A DNA stretch of 64,000 nt from Brachypterus glaber (GCA_958510825.1 OY294049.1:29707415-29771414), one strand, 5' to 3'. Shown: positions 19,600-32,071, counted from the stretch's first letter. Notes: generated from the sequence alone by a model not told the origin. Made by a program: numbers and translations.

Positions 19600-20110
19600 A
19601 TTTTGGAGAGGGGTATTCCATATAAAATTTTATTTACGGAAGATAAGCATGACTACCGAATTTCACCTCTCTAAGTTTATTCTAAGTGCGTAAAACAGAG
19701 AGGGCCCTGTAGGGTAACTTAGCCGCATGGGGGATGATGGGAGTTTAACGGCAGTGTTTTATTTAGAGTAAAATTTTATTATTACGGGATGAGTACGTAA
19801 CCACGTGTAAAAAAAGGTTTTTCTTAAATATAGGGGTTCGGGGGATTAAGGGTAATTTTATTTTGTATAAATTTTGTATAAAATTGTATGGTGATCGGAG
19901 ATGAGCACGTGTACAAAATTTCAGCTCTCTAACTTTATTCTTTCTAAGTGGGTAAAACAGAGATGGCCCTCCAGAGTTAACTTAGACGTATGGGGGGTGG
20001 TATGGGGTTGACGGTTTTTTTTTTATTTATAGTAAAAATTTATTATTACGGGATGAGTACGTAACCTAATTGTAGTTTTAAATTAAGTGATATTTTAGGG
20101 TTAGGGGTAA
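19600..20110. repeat. Two-unit tandem repeat of about 250 bp
   Basis: Unit 1 (about 19617-19850) and unit 2 (about 19851-20105) share CTCTCTAASTTTATTCT, AAGTGSGTAAAACAGAGA, GGCCCT, ACTTAGMCGYATGGGGG and TTTATTATTACGGGATGAGT then ACGTAACC. A third, partial unit starts near 20106, and a diverged piece lies near 11880-11975. No gene. Confidence 0.65.
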
Positions 20111-20159
20111 ATTTTATATAAAATTGTATTTTTAGGGGAGGTAAGTATGTGTACCAACA

Positions 20160-20620
20160 TTTTAGTATTTAATTTTTCGTCCACGAACCGTGAAATTTCA
20201 CCTTCAAATTAAATTTTCTCGAAAACGGTTAGTCCTACAACCTTTTTTATGTATTTTGACCTGAGGAATCATATACCAAAAACAAAATCACAAAAAAGTT
20301 ACACAGAAAAAAGTTTGGGACAAAAAACTGACATGGCCCCCCGTTTCACACGCCCCTGGTTAAAATAAGTACATGAAAATAACATACGAAGATGGGCCTT
20401 ATTAAGATTAGTTCACGTGCAAAACCTCGTTGCTATATCTCAAATGGTGTCTTAGTTATTAAATAAAAACCGAATTTTTTAGCCACTTTCAAAGAGGCGT
20501 AGCTCCCTTACGACGCATTTTTAGACATATATTTATAGGAACTTTTTGTCATATTTTCTGATGTAGAATCACCCCTTAAAAATTCGGACCCTGTTTCAAA
20601 TACACAGTGTATATGGAAGT
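20160..20620. repeat. Single arm of the 23.5-24.6 kb foldback family
   Basis: It follows 24180-24560 in the same order: ACATTTTAGTATTTAATTTT, GTGAAATTTCACC, TTTTTTATGTATTTTGACCT, AAGTTACACAGAAAAAAGTT, GGGCCTT, GGCGTAGCTCCCTTA and GGAACTTTTTGTCATATTTT, then GATGTAGAATCACC. Only one arm is present, so this is a solo or decayed copy. Confidence 0.65.
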
Positions 20621-20789
20621 GAAGTGAACAGAAGGGATATATAAAAAATAATTCGGAAAGGGACAAAAGGGGAGATTTTTGAACATTTATTTAAAAAAAT
20701 AACCATTTAATTGTAAAAAAAAATAGTAATAAAATTAGGCTAATTAATCGTACTTGATTCTGTACTATCCATAATAATAAATATTAATA

Positions 20790-21070
20790 TAGTTCTATAA
20801 AAATGTCACTAGAACGGATATACTTCTTTCGGAAACATTTAAAATGGACCAATTCAAAATACCTTTAATATAATTAATAAAAACAAAACATTTCTATAAA
20901 AACCCAAATAATGATGAACGATAGTAAATTATCTTTTCATTTTTAGCCAGTATTTTTTTTCTACCTGTTAAAAAAAAGAAATAAATTAAATTATTAAAAA
21001 AAAAACGTGGCGTTATCAGTTAGATAAAAAATACTATGTACATTTTTAGTACCCCTCATGTGTAGCAATA
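20790..21070 (-). repeat. Inverted copy of the repeat at about 10810-11060
   Basis: Read on the minus strand it gives GTTAGATAAAAAATACT-like, AACAGGTAGAAAAAAAATAC, GATAATTTACTATCGTTCAT, CATTATTTGGG and TTAAAGGTATTTTGAATTGG, the same order as 10850-11045. Dispersed repeat, noncoding. Confidence 0.55.
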
Positions 21071-22027
21071 TGCATAAGTTTTTATTTAATTTATTATTAA
21101 CCCTATCCTACAAATAATAATAGTTCCGCTAGATTTCTTTTATTTCGCACTGTGTGTTCTTACTAGACGAAGCTTGACAAAAACTTAAGAATTTTAGTGT
21201 GATCGGTTATGCAAACTTACAATAAAGCGTGGTATAAACTAAATACCTTCATATATGGCTTGGTACATAGATTTACGTAAGGTCTAAATTCCACAGATGG
21301 CACTACTACTTAAAATATCTTTTTTAACTAATTAATTACCTTAATTTTATAATAAAAAGGTAAACTCAGTCAACGACATTTTTTAGAATTTTTATTTATT
21401 TTTTTGCTATTTATGTAAAATCTGGTTTGGTTGTTTTATTACATCCAAAGTGTTCTGAAATGCAAGAAAATAATTTAATTAAAAAAAATTAAAGAATAAA
21501 AGAAAATCTATTTTTCATACTCATTTATTAGCACTGCTTTTTATTTACCTACAATGTTTTTATTTATTAACCTGAAATGTTTAACGATGTTATCATTCTC
21601 AATAATTCCCGCGAACAATCTAGTAAATCACATTGTATATATTTCAGCAAAATACATACCTATCTTGTTCATTTCTAAGATAATGGTAAAAGTTCCTCGG
21701 AACATTCTATAGGCAACAGTACAATCATATAACAAGTATAGTTAAATTCTACTTGCAATATTCTTTTACTGTTGTCTGTAGAGAAACTTACCTTATCTAA
21801 GAAACAGATAAGATATATATTATATACTTAGGTAGCCCTAAAATGACTATGCAAAATTAGAAGTTTACTTTTATTTTTAAACCCTCAGGGGAGATGTGTG
21901 TACATCATTTTTATCAAAATAGTTACAATCTACGCTCTGTTCCATAAAATTTTATTTACGATTCGGCCCACTGTTGATTAACGGATTTATTTTTTTATGA
22001 AGCTTTCTTAATTAATGGAATTTGCAG
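21071..22027 (+). other. AT-rich intron-like sequence upstream of the host exon
   Basis: No recognised repeat or coding sequence. It ends with TTTGCAG at 22021-22027, a usable splice acceptor. Confidence 0.5.
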
Positions 22028-22282
22028 GTTGGCGATTTAATAACAGTGGACAAAGATGAAAGACTACCCGCAGATTTGGTTCTTTTACGAACATCCGAGA
22101 GTAGCGGTGCCGTTTTCGTGCGCACTGATCAGTTGGATGGTGAAACCGATTGGAAATTGCGTTTGGCCGTACCTGCCACACAAAAACTTGCCAGTGACCC
22201 TCAACTTTTCGAAATCAGCGCTAGTATTTATGCGGAGAAGCCGCAGAAAGATATTCACTCATTCATTGGAACTTTTAGCAGG
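22028..22282 (+). CDS. Exon of a P4-ATPase (phospholipid flippase), ATP9/Neo1-like
   Basis: A single exon of exactly 85 codons between TTTGCAG (acceptor) and GTAAGAAC (donor); both junctions are phase 0. The translation [20 protein letters not shown]...[13 protein letters not shown] is the actuator-domain region of P4-type ATPases. The block DGET is the dephosphorylation motif, conserved here. [16 protein letters not shown] fits the ATP9A/ATP9B/Neo1 branch best (from memory of the family). Such proteins move phospholipids between leaflets in Golgi and endosomal membranes. No neighbouring exon was recognised within 22 kb upstream or 41 kb downstream, so the flanking introns may be very long. 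A retained fragment is possible, but the clean frame and splice sites argue for a real exon. Confidence 0.88.
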
Positions 22283-23011
22283 GTAAGAACTAAAACAAGC
22301 CTTGAAGATATGAAATGCTACGCATTCCATTATATACTGTTCACAGTAAATGGTATATCATCTTAACAAATACTTAAAAAAAAAACTCGAAAAAAACTTT
22401 TTTTAACAATTTAAAAAAGATCTTTTTTCAAAAACGAAAAATAAAATATATATATATATTTATTTTTTTTTTGTTCAAAAAAAAAACTTAAAAACATTTT
22501 TCAACGATTTTTTTTTGCAAAAACCGAAAAAAAAAATTGAAAAAAAAATTTTTTGAAAATTATTTTGTTGACTTTGAGTTTGAGTTTTTTTTATTTTTTT
22601 AAAAAGTTTAACCATCTATAAGTTTTTTATTTTTAAGGGATTACTTTCAAAAATAATAGGGATCTTCCCATCCTAGTACTTTTTTTCCTGAACATTTCGA
22701 GTCGATGGGATAATTCGTTCATGAGTTATCGTGTACACAAAACGCGTCACATCAGAAATTTTCAACGTTCTAATTTTTTTTTTTTTTTCATGAAACACGT
22801 TTGTATCCAAGATTTTTTTGTCTAGGGCGCACGGTAGTCTTTTGCAAATTTTAACTTTTTGTTTCCTAACCCTGATTTTTTTTCATAAATTGATTAAACA
22901 CACCATAAGAAGCAATTTAGGCAAATATAAAAAAAAATCGTTCGGAACGATCTTTTATTTTACGTTTTTTCTAATTTATTGTACTTGTTCATAGGACGTT
23001 CATATAGAGGA
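22283..23011 (+). other. AT-rich intron-like sequence downstream of the host exon
   Basis: Begins with the splice donor GTAAGA. Rich in A-runs and T-runs (22375-22620); otherwise no recognised feature. AGAGGA at 23006-23011 is the apparent target duplication of element T copy 1. Confidence 0.5.
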
Positions 23012-24895
23012 AGTAATCCATTGAGAACCGTCCAATTTTAAATTATTTGGGCGCTCGACCAGTTTCAAATAAATTAATTTTTTGTGTGTTGTTAAACCTA
23101 TATATGTGTACTCTAAAACCATTTTTTTTTAATTTTTATATTGCTTCGTTTGGGCGTGGTCACCCTCCCAAATTTGAATTTTTCTGATTTTTGCATGTTG
23201 GGAAACTTGATATTTCTTGGTTGTTAAATGAGATAGCGACATGGAACAAGCGTAGGTTTTTTAATTAACTATTGGGCTACCTTTTTTGCCAAAAACACTT
23301 TTTTCTCAGAAAATTTAAAATAGGTTAAAATGGCATTCAAAGTTTGGCATAAAATTCAACAAAATCACGATTTTTAAATTTCAATATTTTTTTATAGGGC
23401 TTACTTTAGGGTTCAATTTTTTTTTTGTAAAATGTTCTATATAAGTACTATGAACTGTAAAAGTTTTAAATCAAAATACAGGGTGTATTTGAAATAGCGT
23501 CGGAAATTTTAACAGGTGATTCTACATGATAAAATATGACAAAAAGTTCCTATAAACATATGTCTAAAAATGCGTCATAAGGGAGCTACCCCCCTTTGAA
23601 ATTGGCTAAAAAAAATCGGTTTTTATTTAATAACTCAGGAACCCTTTGAGATATGTTAACGAGATTTTGCACGTGAATTCATCCTAATAAGGCCCATCTT
23701 TGTATGTCATTTTCACGTACTTATTTAAACCAGGGGTGTGCGAAACGGGGGGGGGGGCTTATCAGCTTTTTGTCCCAATTTTTTTTCTGTGTAACTTTTT
23801 TGCAATTTTATTTTTGAAATATGATTCCTCAGGTTAAAATACATAAAAAAGGTATTCTTGTTGTAATACTGTAGGATTAACCGGTTTCGAGAAAAGTTCA
23901 TTTGAAGGTGAAATTTCACGGTTCGAGGACGAAAAATTAAATACTAAAATGTCGAAACCAAAATTTTAATGATGCAATGTTATTCTACATCAGAAACTAA
24001 GAAAAAAAGTTTCCATATATGTAGGTCGAAAAAACGCTTTTAAAGCTACAATAGCCCTTTAAAAATGGTGCATATTTAGGAGACCATAGCTCCATTAGGA
24101 TTGATTTTTGGAAGTACCTGTATATGAGGTTTTTTTTTAGTTTTTAATGTACATTCGCCCTGCATCAATAAAATTTTGGTTTTCAACATTTTAGTATTTA
24201 ATTTTTCTTCAAATGAATTTTTCTCGAAAACGGTTAATAATACAGTATTACAACAAGAGTACCTTTTTTATGTATTTTGACCTCAGGAATCATATTTCAA
24301 AAATAAAATAGCAAAAAAGTTACACAGAAAAAAGTTTGGGACAAAAAACTGATAAGCCCCCCCCCCCGTTTCGCACACCCCTGGTTGAAATAAGTACATG
24401 AAAATAACACATAAAAACGGGCCTTGGTAGGATTAGTAGTAGGATTAGCCACTTTCAAAGGGGCGTAGCTCCCTTATGACGCATTTTTCGACATATGTTT
24501 ATAGGAACTTTTTGTCATATTTTATCATGTAGAATCACCTGACGCTATTTCAAATAGTATGTATTTATAAATTTTTTACAGCACTTTAAAAATATTACTT
24601 TTTCGAAAATACCCTGTTTTGAGCCTATTACTCAGCTTTGACCAATTTTAAAAATCTGAAATTTTTACACATGAAAACTCTATATGTTAACATTGCAGAA
24701 AAAAAAATCAAGAATGTGTTTTGCCTTAAAATGAAAATATAATTAAAACAAAATTGACTTAAATCCAAATATTTTATTACTTTAATTTATTACTAACCTT
24801 TGTGCGTATAATTAATGGTACGTAAAAATATCCTAAAATACAATATTTTATATAAATACTTAAAAATATATACTTTTTCTGCATTTTCTATTTTT
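23012..24895 (+). repeat. Left terminal inverted repeat of T copy 1 (interrupted)
   Basis: Parts 23012-23476 and 24564-24895 are the reverse complement of 35780-36552. Shared words: GGGCGCTCGAC, GTTGTTAAACCTATATATGT, TTGGGAAACTTGATAT, GTTGTTAAATGAGATAGCGA and GTGCGTATAATTAATG. The foldback element interrupts it at 23477. Confidence 0.75.
23479..24561. mobile_element. 1083-bp foldback element with TA duplication
   Basis: Left end CAGGGTGTATTTGAAATAGC, right end (minus strand) CATACTATTTGAAATAGCGT; TA lies on both sides (23477-23478, 24562-24563), and element T copy 2 shows the uninterrupted site. Arms of about 460 bp match across a centre near 24060-24120: GGTGATTCTACATGATAAAA, AAAAAGTTCCTATAAACATA, GGGAGCTACC and CGAAACGGGGG-type words. 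No open frame. A single arm of the same family lies at 20160-20620. Confidence 0.85.
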
Positions 24896-25311
24896 TTTCT
24901 AGCCATTTTTAAAAATCTGAATTTTTTACACATGAAAGCTCTATATGTAAGCGAACCAACCTAAAAATTTCCAGAATGTGTTTTGCCCTAAATTAAAATT
25001 AAATCGAAAAATATATCACCTAAATTTAATCATTTTATCTTTGAAAATATACCTTTTTAATACTTATCTTAAGATTATTTTATAAAAATAATGTATATTT
25101 TATTATTATTTTATATTATAATTACCAATTTAAAGCAGTTATGAGCACTAATCCTTTTAAAGGATTAAATTTATACAGAAATAAACGCTAATCTCCCTTT
25201 TTCCACTACTTATTTTGGAATAATAAATCTGAATTCTAATTACAGTTTAAGAAATATATATAATTACAGGCATTTAAAGTAATAATTTAGTACATAAACG
25301 TATGTTTAAGT

Positions 25312-27598
25312 ATGGAGTGCTCTATTGGAACTTATATCAGTGAAGAATACCACAAGAATTGTTATGGAGTTGTAAAAAAAGAATAAAGCTTATTAATGAA
25401 TATAGCTGTGAAGATCAAATTTTACTAAAATCAAGAGTAAATGAAGATATAGTGTCCATTTGTGAATATCATGATCTCAAGTTCTTAAAATATTATCATA
25501 GCATCTTTGGACGAAAATGCTGTGATCCCTTCAAACGGCACAAAAAAATAATACATACACATCTAAGGGAAATTTCGCTTGAAGATGTTAAAAACGAAGA
25601 TTCTACACATTTAATACCTGGCAAATCTTTGTGTTTATCATGTCGAAAAATTAAGTCAAAAATTAACGAAGAAAATAAAGAAAATTTTGAATGTGGTATA
25701 GACAATTTTGACGATAGTGGCACCACGAGTACAAGATGTCATGCAGAAAAACCTTTTATATCACCGAAGGAAAGTTTAGATAAAATAGAATCTGTGTGTT
25801 CATCTTTGGGCTTATCCCCCATATCAAAAATTACAAAATGCAGCACAGAAAAAAGAAAACAGAAATTAGAAACAAAATTAAACAAAGTTAATGTCAGTTT
25901 TAGAAAAAATTTGGAACTTTCTTTTGACCAAGTATTACCTTGCAAAGAACAAAGCTTGCCCTACCCTTCTTTAGAATTAGAATATAAAGGGTTGATAGAA
26001 AAGTTAAAACAAAAATGCGAAAATGCAAAGAAGGAAGAAAAGGTTAAAATAATTAGTCTTTTACCTAATTTATGGTCTAAACAAAAAATATGCACAGAGT
26101 TTAATGTTTCCCATCATTTGGTTAGGCTGACAAGAAGATTGATAAAAGAACAAGGAATTATGCCTGAATTGGTAAAATATAAAAGGAATGGAATTTCAGA
26201 TGAAACGATAGAAAAAGTAATAGCCTTTTATGAGGATGACGAAAACAGTAGAATGTGTCCTGGCCAAAACGACTCAGTTTCAGTAAAGATTAATAATGTA
26301 AAAGAACACAGGCTGAAGCGATTGGTTTTATGTGAATTGAACGAGTTGTTTGTAGCATTTAAAGAAAAACATCCTGAATGTAAAATCGGGCGGTCAAAGT
26401 TCTGTGAACTGCGGCCAAAATGGTGCATTCTAGCTGGTGCTTCTGGTACGCATACCGTTTGCGTCTGCACGTATCATCAAAATGTAAAGCTTATGATTAA
26501 TGGAGCTAGACTGCATGCTGATTATAAGGATTTATTAGAGTTTATGGTTTGTGACCTAACTAATTATAATTGTATGATAGGAAATTGTAATTATTGTCCT
26601 AAAAAAACACTTTCTCCTCGAAATTTTTTTGGAGTCAGATGAAATTATTGATATGCCCGATGATGTGACCTATAAGCAGTGGCTAACAACAGACAGAGCA
26701 GAAATGGTTACAGTTGTTCAAAGTAGTGATGAATTTTTTAACTCACTGGTTGATAAGCTTGATTAAAAAAGCATCACTTTATTTCCAAAGAACAATCTCG
26801 GTTTCTTAAAGAAAAGAAAAATAAGCTTTCTGAAACAGAATGTATCATGGGTGATTTTTCTGAAAATTTCTCTTTCATTATTCAAGACGAAATTCAAAGT
26901 CACCATTGGTCGAAGGAGCAAGCGACACTACATCCTTTTATATATTATTATGACAAAGAGCTTGATGAAGTTAAGCATCGAAGTATAATAAGTGATCATC
27001 TTGAACATAATACTGTCGCTGTTCATGCATTTCAAAAACATGTCATAAATGATATTAAAACTAAGGTCCAATGATAAACAGTTTAATTTACTTCAGCGAT
27101 GGAGCAAGCAGTCAATACAAAAACAGGAAAAATTTCCTTAATCTATGCAAACACAAGTAAGATTTTGGAATTAAAGCTGAATGGATTTTTTTTTGCATCT
27201 TCACATGGTAAGTATGCATGCGACGGAGTGGGAGGAACAACAAAGAGAAAACTGACGAAGTCCAGTCTACAAAGAACGATAGATAATCAAATTTTAAATA
27301 CAGAGGATATGTTTAAATACTGTAAAGAAAATATAACTGGCGTTACATATATATACGTAGATTCCAAAGAAATACAAGACCATAATGATTTTCTTAAACC
27401 AAGATTTGAAAACTGTATTTCGATACCTGAAACTAGGCAATATCACCGATTTGTACCTATTTCGGAAGAAATTATTAGATGCTACAAAACTTCCCAATCT
27501 ACAGAATTTAAGGAAGCATTAATAATAAAAGTAAAAAAGATTATCAAGAAAACTAAGTATTGTAGAAAAAAACTCATTAAAAAGAAGAAACTGGATAC
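25312..27598 (+). pseudogene. Transposase-like gene of element T, copy 1 (broken)
   Basis: ATG at 25312 opens MECSIGTYISEE but shifts frame in an A-run near 25375; an open frame then runs 25359-26642. Cys-rich N-terminus (LCLSCRKIK), Lys-rich middle, helix-turn-helix-like stretch (QKICTEFNVSHHLVRLTRR), then C.LRPKWCIL and CVCTYHQN. Further breaks lie near 26610, 26770 and 27070. Later blocks: MGDFSENFSF, IISDHLEHNTVAV, FSDGASSQYKNR and HGKYACDGVGG. The Asp residues of DFSEN, SDGAS and CDGVGG are candidate catalytic acids. I have seen such proteins only as uncharacterised arthropod sequences, so no superfamily is named. The C-terminal end is cut at 27598 by element H and resumes at 35699-35788. 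Confidence 0.65.
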
Positions 27599-27770
27599 CA
27601 CAGATTTCATATACTAGATTGGGGATTCCATTGCAAGATCAAAAAAATTTGACTAACTCATGCGACTCTCTCGAATTTTCGTTTCTCTCTTTACAGTAAC
27701 ATCCACAGTTTTATTGGTATTATGTGGTATTTCCCTAGTGATTTTTTTTACGTTGGTTATTCTGCATTGT
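27599..27770 (+). repeat. Left terminal inverted repeat of element H
   Basis: About 170 bp, reverse complement of about 35535-35690, ending near ACGTTGGTTAT. A 60-codon open frame over it is not a gene. Confidence 0.8.
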
Positions 27771-27776
27771 TTTTAC

Positions 27777-27805
27777 GAGCGCCTAATTATAGCTACCCGC
27801 ACCGA
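27777..27805 (+). repeat. Internal inverted repeat of H, left half
   Basis: GCGCCTAATTATAGCTACCC followed by GCACC. The reverse complement, with one difference, is at about 32318-32345. Without the copia provirus the two halves would lie about 155 bp apart. Function unknown. Confidence 0.5.
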
Positions 27806-27871
27806 GATTGTTTTTGTTTTTTGTTGTTTGCGGGACGTTAATTTACTTTAGCGTTGGTTAACGGTGGTTTT

Positions 27872-28008
27872 TATTAAACCACGTGTTATTCAGCACACTC
27901 TACTTTATTCCTTCTAATACTGTCAAAAATATATGTCAAGGACATGTATTCATATTTATACAATAGATGGCGTAAGGGGTTCTAATATTTGATAATACAT
28001 TTATAATA
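27872..28008 (-). repeat. Copia 3' LTR
   Basis: 137 bp; element orientation begins TATTATAAATG and ends GTGGTTTAATA, so it lacks the usual TG..CA ends. Its limits are fixed by the TSD, the tract at 28009-28018 and the PBS at the other LTR. Confidence 0.88.
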
Positions 28009-28018
28009 CCCCCACTTT
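28009..28018 (-). other. Copia polypurine tract
   Basis: Minus strand AAAGTGGGGG lies directly against the 3' LTR. Confidence 0.75.
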
Positions 28019-28067
28019 ATCAAAATATCTATAAACCAAAAAAAAACTAGTAAAAACTTAATTTTAA

Positions 28068-29444
28068 TTATAAACTAATTAGTCCCAATTTATTCATGAT
28101 ATAATAATGTTTTACTGAAAATAGACCTTTGGTTAGTAAGTCCGCTGGCATTTCTGCTGTAGGTACATATTCAATTTTTATTAATTTTTCATTTACTTTT
28201 TCACGAATAAAATGGTGACGGATATCAATATGTTTTGATCTCTTATGATATGCAGGATTTTCTGATAACTTTTTTGCACTTTGGTTATCATTAAATAATT
28301 TAATAGTGTGCATATCACCCATTATTTCTGACAATAAATTTTTAAGGTAAATGGCTTCCTTAGAAGCTTCAGATATAGCCATATATTCTGCCTCCGTGCT
28401 GGAAAGTGCAACTGTTTTTTGTTTTTTACTTTCCCACGAAATGGCAGAATTAGACATAATAAAGCAATATCCTGTATAGGATTTCCTATCCAACGTATTG
28501 CTAGCCCAGTCAGCATCTACAAAACATATTAATTCCGTATTTTTATTTTCATATCTTAAGCCATAATTTTTAGTATTCTGTAAGTATTTTAAGATTCTTT
28601 TAGCATACTTAACATGACTGTCATCATAACTGTTATTAAATTGACTTAAAAAAACAACAGAATACGATATGTCTGGCCTGGTTAAAACAGCTAAGTACAT
28701 TAGACCCCCAATCAGTTGTTGATATGGAAATTGTGATTTAATGCCATCTCCTTTATAAATATTTAAATTAGGTTCTATAGTAGTAATTTTTTGACAATCG
28801 GACATATTAAATTTTGACAACAATTGATTGATATATTATTCCTGGTCTAATGTAATTATTCCTTGATTTTTATCAATTTTAACCCGCATTCCTAAACATT
28901 GTTTAACCTGACCCAAATCTTTGATTTTAAATGCAGAACCCAAAACCTTTTTAAGAGAATTGGTTTCTGATTCATTATTTGAGAATACGAAAAAATCGTC
29001 TACGTATAAAGCTACAATAATTTTAATATTTTTATCAAATTTAAAAAATAAGCAAGGTTCTAGGCTAGACTTTTTAAAACCTTAATCTTTTAAAATGTCA
29101 TCTACTCTTTTATACCAAGCACGAGAAGCCTGTTTTAAGCCATAAATTGCTTTCTTTAATTTTAATACTTTATTATCATCAGAAACAAAATCAAAACCTT
29201 TAGGTTTTGTCATATGAACATTTTCTTCGAGAAATCCATTAAGGAAAGCAGTTGTGACATTTAAATGAGTAATTTCAAAGCCTAATTTTACAGATAAGGC
29301 AAATAATAGTCTCAAAGTTGAATGTCTTACCACTGGCGAGATTGTTTCATCAAAATCCACTCCTGGTACTTGAGTATATCCCTTGGCAACAAGTCTTGCT
29401 CTAAAACGCACTTTATTTTCAATATCAAACTTTTTCTTGAACAC
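28068..29444 (-). pseudogene. Copia RT and RNase H region (two in-frame stops)
   Basis: One reading frame from 29444 to 28068 with TAA at 29082-29084 and 28836-28838. RT: GYTQVPGVDFDETISPV, then THLNVTTAFLNG, where the usual catalytic Asp is Asn; KKAIYGLKQASRAWY; LYVDDFFVF (YVDD) near 29000. RNase H: FVDADWA, TGYCF, ALSSTEAEYMA, DNQSAKKL and SKHIDIRHHFIRE. The stops and the Asp-to-Asn change mean this copy cannot supply reverse transcriptase. Confidence 0.88.
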
Positions 29445-29709
29445 TGCACTATTGTTCCATTTTCTGGAGTGTCTACTAGTTCCCAGGCGTCATTATCTTG
29501 AAATGATTGTAGTTCCTCCCTCATTGCAAGCTTCCAATTTTCCTTTTCTGGTCCATTCATAGCTTCTTCAAAAGTTATTAAACCACCTTCGTCACAGGTA
29601 TCAGCCACACAGAAGTTTGTAAAACCATACCTTTCAGGCTTACGTTTAGGTCTTACTGGTCTTTCAGGAGTATCCAAAGCTTGATTCAAAGCATTTTGTC
29701 CTATTTTAT
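29327..29709 (-). pseudogene. Copia linker and RT N-terminal segment, shifted frame
   Basis: Frame 29689-29327 with PERPVRPKRKPERYG, then EAMNGPEKENWKLAMREEL and NDAWELVDTP, the usual start of copia RT. It shifts near 29440-29450 into the frame of the next segment, and it is joined to the upstream segment by another frame change near 29700. Confidence 0.8.
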
Positions 29710-30232
29710 TTATAATGGTCGTATCCCCACTGAATCAATACTTTCTTCTTCTCTGTTATTAATATTTTCTTCCTTTTTAAAATCTTCACTTTCTTCCATT
29801 TCTTCATCAGTATTTTCTTCCTTTTCATCATCTAGTATTTCTTCCTTTTTCTCATCAATATTTTCTTCCTTTTTGTAGTCAAAACTTGTTTTTCTTATAT
29901 CTTCAATATTTTCTTCCTTTTTGTGAATTAATAAACTTTCTTTGGATTTTTCTATGTTTTCAAAAATAATAACATCTCTGCTGGTGATTACTGTATTATT
30001 GTTTGGATTATATATTTTATAACCTTTTACATTTTCGGCATAACCCACAAGAATATGTTTTTTAGACTTTTTATCCCATTTTAACCGTTTTTCCTTCGGT
30101 ATATGGGCCATCACTGTACTGCCAAATATGCGTATATTGCTCAAGTCTGGTTTCTTGCCTGTCCATACTTCAAATGGAGTTCTGTTATTTAATCCGGAAG
30201 CAATAGATCTGTTCCTTAAATAATTGAGGTAT
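29710..30232 (-). pseudogene. Copia integrase C-terminal segment, shifted frame
   Basis: Contains RIFGSTVMAHIPKEKR and KHILVGYAENVKGYKIY, the GKGY-like block of copia integrases, then a long Lys/Glu-rich acidic linker of imperfect KEENI repeats. Separated from the integrase core by a frameshift near 30233-30240. Confidence 0.8.
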
Positions 30233-30624
30233 TTACTGCCTCACCCCAAATTTTTTTTCCATATCTGAATCGAATAATAAGCATCTTGCCTTTTCTACAA
30301 CAGTACGATTAAGCCGTTCACATAATCCGTTCTGTTGCGGTGTATATGGATTTGTTTTCTGATGAATAATGCCTGAATTCTTTAAATAGTTTTCAAATTC
30401 CATACTGCAGAACTCACCACCATTATCCGTCCTGAAAACCTTAATCCTTTTGTTTTTTTGATTTTCCACCATACATTTAAATTCTTTAAAATATTGAAAT
30501 ACCTCATTTTTGGACCTCAAAAAATAAACAAATGACATATGACTATAATCATCCACCAAAACAAGAAAAAATTTTGATCCACCAATAGATCGGGTCTCCA
30601 TTGGCCCACAAACGTCCCCATGTA
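30233..30624 (-). pseudogene. Copia integrase core, shifted frame
   Basis: LVLVDDYSHMSFVYFL (first Asp), VFRTDNGGEF (second Asp) and TPQQNGLCERLNRT (Glu) give the D,D-35-E core of a retroviral-type integrase. It is in a different frame from the gag-protease segment (break near 30602-30625) and ends early near 30233. Confidence 0.88.
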
Positions 30625-32034
30625 TTAAATCAATACTTCTGAAGTCCTTGTACCTACATGTGAAAAAGGTAGTCTAGATTGTTTTCCTTCACAACATACT
30701 GTACAGTTTGATTTGTCAATTGCCACTTTCTCTGGATATGAAAGCCCTTTTACTGCACCATTCTTCATTTTGTTGAGGTCATTACTATTTATATGCCCCA
30801 GCCTCCTGTGCCAAACTTCACCCGAAACATCTGTGCCAGCTAGCAAGCACTGAGCTTTGTTTACGTTTAACTTGTAAACACCATTTATTAGGTCTGCTGT
30901 AGCCACTTGCTTATTCTGCTGATTATAAATCAAACAGCCATTTTTCCCAAATGATACTCTGTTCCCCTTTTCAATTAATTGACTCACCGACAGTAGATTA
31001 GTCGTCAAACTTGGCACACAAAGGACATCCTTCACTGCAATATCATATTGGCATCCATTGCTCACTGTGATAATCCTTATATCTCCTGAACATAAAACTG
31101 GCACTTTGTTTTTATTCGCTACTATTATCTCTCGCGTACCTTGTTCATATAGTGCATTTTTAATCCAACTTTCGTTGGCAGTCATATGGACACTAGCCCC
31201 GGAGTCTATGTACCAGTCACTTTTATTAAAACTGCCGTTCAAGAATACGGCACTGAACGCGTTCGACTGTTTAAAATTTGTGTCCGTAGGGTTATTAAAT
31301 CTACACTGATTACGATAGTGTCCCGTTTTCTTACAGCGATAACATTTTATTGTTTTGACATTTGACATAAACTTCGGTGCACTGCTACCACCCGCTGGTA
31401 CATTTGAACTATTTGCACCAGTGTAGCCACCCTTATAATTTCGTTTATGCCAACTTCTTGCAGCAAAAGCACTATCAACATCACCCTCGCTAGGTCCGAA
31501 GTCCAATAATTTTGTTTTTATGGTATCGGCTGTTATCTGGATTCCTGAATGCTCTATGGCCATTATCATGGGTGAAAATTTCTCTGGTAAACCTGCCAGC
31601 AACAATGAACCAGTCCATTCATCGTTAATCTGAAATCCTGTCCCACTTAGTTTTTGACTCGTCTCAAGTATTTGCGTAACATAGGTTGTCATTGAATCAC
31701 AGTTCTCCAGACGGATTGAGATCAAATTTCTTAGTAAACTTATTCTTCTTGAGAAACCGGAGTCATCAAATAGTGTTTTTAACTTAGTCCATAATTCTTT
31801 TGTAGTTTTAACAGCTTTTATGTGAATATACAAAGATGGATCTATAGTCAAAATTAACTTGGCCTTAGTATTGGTATCCTTAGCTACATCTTCAGCCCCT
31901 GTACCTGGTTCTTGTGTGATGTACTTCGATACACCCTCCAGGATAAGAAAATTTTCTGCGGCGAAGGCCCAATCATCATAATTTTCTCGTCCTTTTTATT
32001 TCGGAACATTAATTGCATAACCTGAAGCAGACAT
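30625..32034 (-). pseudogene. Copia gag, protease and integrase zinc finger
   Basis: Start ATG at 32034 (MSASGYAINVP); a stop at 31996-31998 interrupts after about 12 codons, then the frame is open to 30625. Order: capsid-like gag with YVTQILETSQKL, CCHC knuckle CYRCKKTGHYRNQC, protease active site WYIDSGASVHMT (DSG), integrase HHCC region (HRRLGHINSNDL, CTVCCEGKQ). The early stop would cut Gag to a dozen residues. Confidence 0.88.
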
Positions 32035-32071
32035 TCTTGTGCAACACGGTAAAAAACACCTTTTAAAACCG

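Noticed and set aside
27660..27851. 63-codon hydrophobic frame near the left end of element H
   Set aside because: It lies within the terminal inverted repeat and is interrupted in the right-hand copy of the same sequence.
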